Assembly (NCBI GenBank): GCA_951799445.1
Contig: OX637287.1
Location: forward strand, 37,291,724 to 37,355,723
Reading direction: 5' to 3'
DNA from: Pseudisothecium myosuroides
Lineage: Eukaryota; Streptophyta; Bryopsida; Hypnales; Lembophyllaceae
Length of the DNA: 64,000 nucleotides
The translations under genes were made by a program, and so were the position numbers. How positions within the stretch are numbered: position 1 is the stretch's first letter; each line of letters starts with the position of its first letter. Below the pieces are notes generated by a model. That model had not been told where the DNA came from. It saw only the letters and a program-made list of their open reading frames with translations, and did no database searches. Below, one piece after another: positions 59,433 through 64,000 of the stretch.

Positions 59433-60634
59433 TAGTCTCGTCTAAAAAGTCTTCTCCCACCTTGTCGGTTGTGGATAGAGGCTAAATAGAGAGAAATGGT
59501 AGCTAACAAACAAGATTTGAGCGAACGTGAGGAGTTGAATTTGAAGGTTTATACCCTTCCTAAACATACAAGTTGGGATTACGGAACGATTGCTTCCAAA
59601 TTAGGGCTTTCAAAGTCACTTATGAGAGATGTAATCAAAAGAAGCAATGAACGTGGGGTTGATGTCAAGGATGCTCCGAGCTCTAGACACCCTACAAAAC
59701 TCACAAAAGTGAAGAGGATGAAGGTTTTAGAAGTAGCGGATGAGAATCCAAGGTTGAATCTTTGAGGAATCACCAACACCTTTGATATTGGGCTTGGTCA
59801 TTCCAATGTGAACAAAATCCTTTGTAAGTCTAGTTTTTGTCTTAAGATTCCAAGGAAGAAGCCATTTTGGAGACCTAGATTAAAGCAAAAGCACAAGGAA
59901 TTTGCCTAGAGGCAACGCCAAGGGGATTCTCAACAACGGAGACAAGTGGTGTTCATTGACAAAGTGACAATTGAGTATGATCCTTACTTAACGGGGGAGA
60001 AAGCACGTGTGTGACCTAGCAAAGAGTTGTGCAACAAGAATTTGAAGCCAAATTTCAAGTCAAGGAAGACCAACATTGGGGGTTTTGCATGCACGGGATT
60101 GATATTGGTGAGAAAGATGAGTGGGATGGAGCACAAAAGTCCTCGTGATAGATTGGGCCTCAATGCGTCCTAGTTTGCAAGTGAGATCCATGAACCTCAT
60201 ATAATTCCGCTCATTTGGAATTTGTGTGATAGCCCTAATCATATCTACCGTGCAGCAAATGGGGCAGCATGGCAACACAATCCTGAAAACAAGAAACTTC
60301 ACAAGCAGTGTGGCTATATGCAACTCCCTTGCCCACCAACTCACCAAATTTCAATCCAATTGAAAATTTGTGGTTGCTTTTTAAACAACGACTCACAAAA
60401 CGTTTGTCAAAGAAGGAACTTCATCCACATAGCGCTCTTAACTTGTTTGCTACAGAGAAAGAATGGGAGGGCATTGATCAGGGCACTATTGATGATTACA
60501 TCGATTCAATGCCTCGTAGAATTCAAGTTGAAAACAAAGCTGACGGAGGTCATACAAAGTGGTAATAAAGTCCAGAGTTTTCTCCATGTCGTGTGTAATC
60601 AAAGCTGGGTGTGAAGACTTTTCAGACGGGACTG
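59433..60634 (+). mobile_element. Tc1/mariner-like element 2, decayed (1202 bp)
   Basis: The left end is TAGTCTCGTCTAAAAAGTCT and the right end read inward is CAGTCCCGTCTGAAAAGTCT, with TA on both sides (59431-59432 and 60635-60636). It is a separate member of the same family as element 1: I estimate a fifth to a quarter of positions differ, with indels near the right end. It abuts the 3' end of RABB1 copy 2 at the same base position as element 1 abuts copy 1. Confidence 0.88.
59496..60565 (+). pseudogene. Tc1-like transposase, inactivated
   Basis: An intact N-terminal part (59496-59765, 89 residues) has a helix-turn-helix (WDYGTIASKLGLSKSLMRDV) for binding terminal repeats. After a stop the relic continues with VFIDKVTIEYDP (first acidic residue), AANGAAWQHN (second Asp replaced by Asn) and SPNFNPIENLW (the third acidic Glu lies in PIE), then EGIDQGTIDDYID. 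At least three stops and a frame change are present. The second-to-third spacing of roughly 34-36 points to Tc1-type DDE rather than the DD39D of common plant mariners. The start is the ATG just after the left terminus. Confidence 0.8.
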
Positions 60635-60661
60635 TACACAACGAGTTTTGCTAAGGCATAC

Positions 60662-60667
60662 TTTATT
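60662..60667 (-). promoter_or_regulatory. Poly(A) signal of RABB1 copy 2
   Basis: TTTATT on the + strand (AATAAA on the gene strand), about 370 bases after the stop codon and about 26 bases from the Tc1-like element, as in copy 1. Confidence 0.6.
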
Positions 60668-61036
60668 CATTATCGCCTTTCCAAGTGACCGTGAATTCTG
60701 ACTCGCCCTCCATGCATCTGACCTATCTCTAGACAGTGACGACCCTGGAACTGATAGCCTTCAAGGATACGCAACACAACAGCGATGGAGCAGTGCGCAC
60801 AAAAGTCGAAACTCGACCATACAGTACCTAAAAATCAGTCCTCCCACATGCTTCCTAAATGTGTCAGCATATGAACACAAGGACAAATGCTTGAAGTACT
60901 ATGTAAAAAAAGGACTATCATATGAAACAATCGCCTCTACAATATAAAGAGCAATCTTCTCCTGCGGTATCAAACTGGCTCAATCCAGAATGAAAAACAT
61001 GAATATAGAGCAGCCAGGTCTGCCTTCGGTGTACCA

Positions 61037-63820
<2,784 letters not shown>

Positions 63821-63928
63821 GGTGCTCAACTGCACATCCTCCGAGTCCGTCGCCGCCTTCGCAAAGGCCACTTCCCAAGCTCCACTCGCAATACGGCTCC
63901 AAAACAGAGGATGTGAAGGTGATCTAAC

Positions 63929-63991
63929 TCAGTGCATCCGGAGAGGTGGGAGACGAGAAGGCGTGGTGCGCACTTGCACTTTGGGATTCAT
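63929..63991 (-). CDS. Possible upstream ORF in the RABB1 copy 2 leader
   Basis: The counterpart of 38598-38660: the same length of 20 codons and the same frame, with two amino-acid differences. It lies 108 bases before the RABB1 start codon. Its presence in the transcript is not shown. Confidence 0.3.
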   Translation of the reverse strand: MNPKVQVRTTPSRLPPLRMH

Positions 63992-64000
63992 GGGAGACGA

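Overview
This 64 kb window is nuclear DNA of a land plant. Two intron-rich genes have plant-type products (a RAB2/RABB1 small GTPase and a full-length alanyl-tRNA synthetase), and the rest is AT-rich DNA packed with decayed DNA transposons, MITEs and LTR sequence. Gene-dense bases are clearly richer in GC than their surroundings. The mix (small introns, TA- and TTAA-targeted elements, no recognisable angiosperm retrotransposons) fits a non-seed plant such as a moss, liverwort or lycophyte, but the sequence alone does not settle this.

Layout. From 1 to 11.1 kb there is AT-rich intergenic DNA with fold-back repeats, short tandem repeats, TTAA-flanked MITEs and one GC-rich island of unknown origin (5.99-6.43 kb). 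From 11.117 to 19.453 kb lies one nested structure: a 4.17 kb solo LTR (13158-17326, target duplication CTCCG) inserted in the middle of an older solo LTR of the same family (11117-19453, target duplication GATGT). From 19.5 to 38 kb there are tandem repeats, several MITEs, a CACTA-type non-autonomous element inside a decayed coding remnant, a 357 bp palindrome, and a broken hAT-like transposase gene that carries its own MITE.

The gene-bearing part is 38.5-64 kb. A RABB1 (RAB2) gene of six exons runs on the + strand (38774-41471). A second copy, inverted, runs on the - strand (61037-63820) and is cut by the window edge only in its upstream region. Both encode the same 213-residue protein. Between them a 22-exon alanyl-tRNA synthetase gene runs on the - strand (45980-53749, 957 residues). 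Each RABB1 copy ends about 25 bp after its AATAAA signal at the terminal inverted repeat of a Tc1/mariner-like element. The two elements are clearly less similar to each other than the gene copies are.

The main points of interest are: the inverted RABB1 duplication around the synthetase; its mosaic identity (near-identical from the start codon through exon 4, about a tenth different further 3'), which looks like gene conversion; the coincidence of its inner edge with Tc1 element ends; a family of about 0.92 kb MITEs with CCCCTAAAGG termini flanked by TTAA, as expected for piggyBac-type transposition; and the twice-bounded nested solo LTR. No prokaryotic-style operon, CRISPR array or RNA gene was found. 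Percent identities quoted are estimates by eye.
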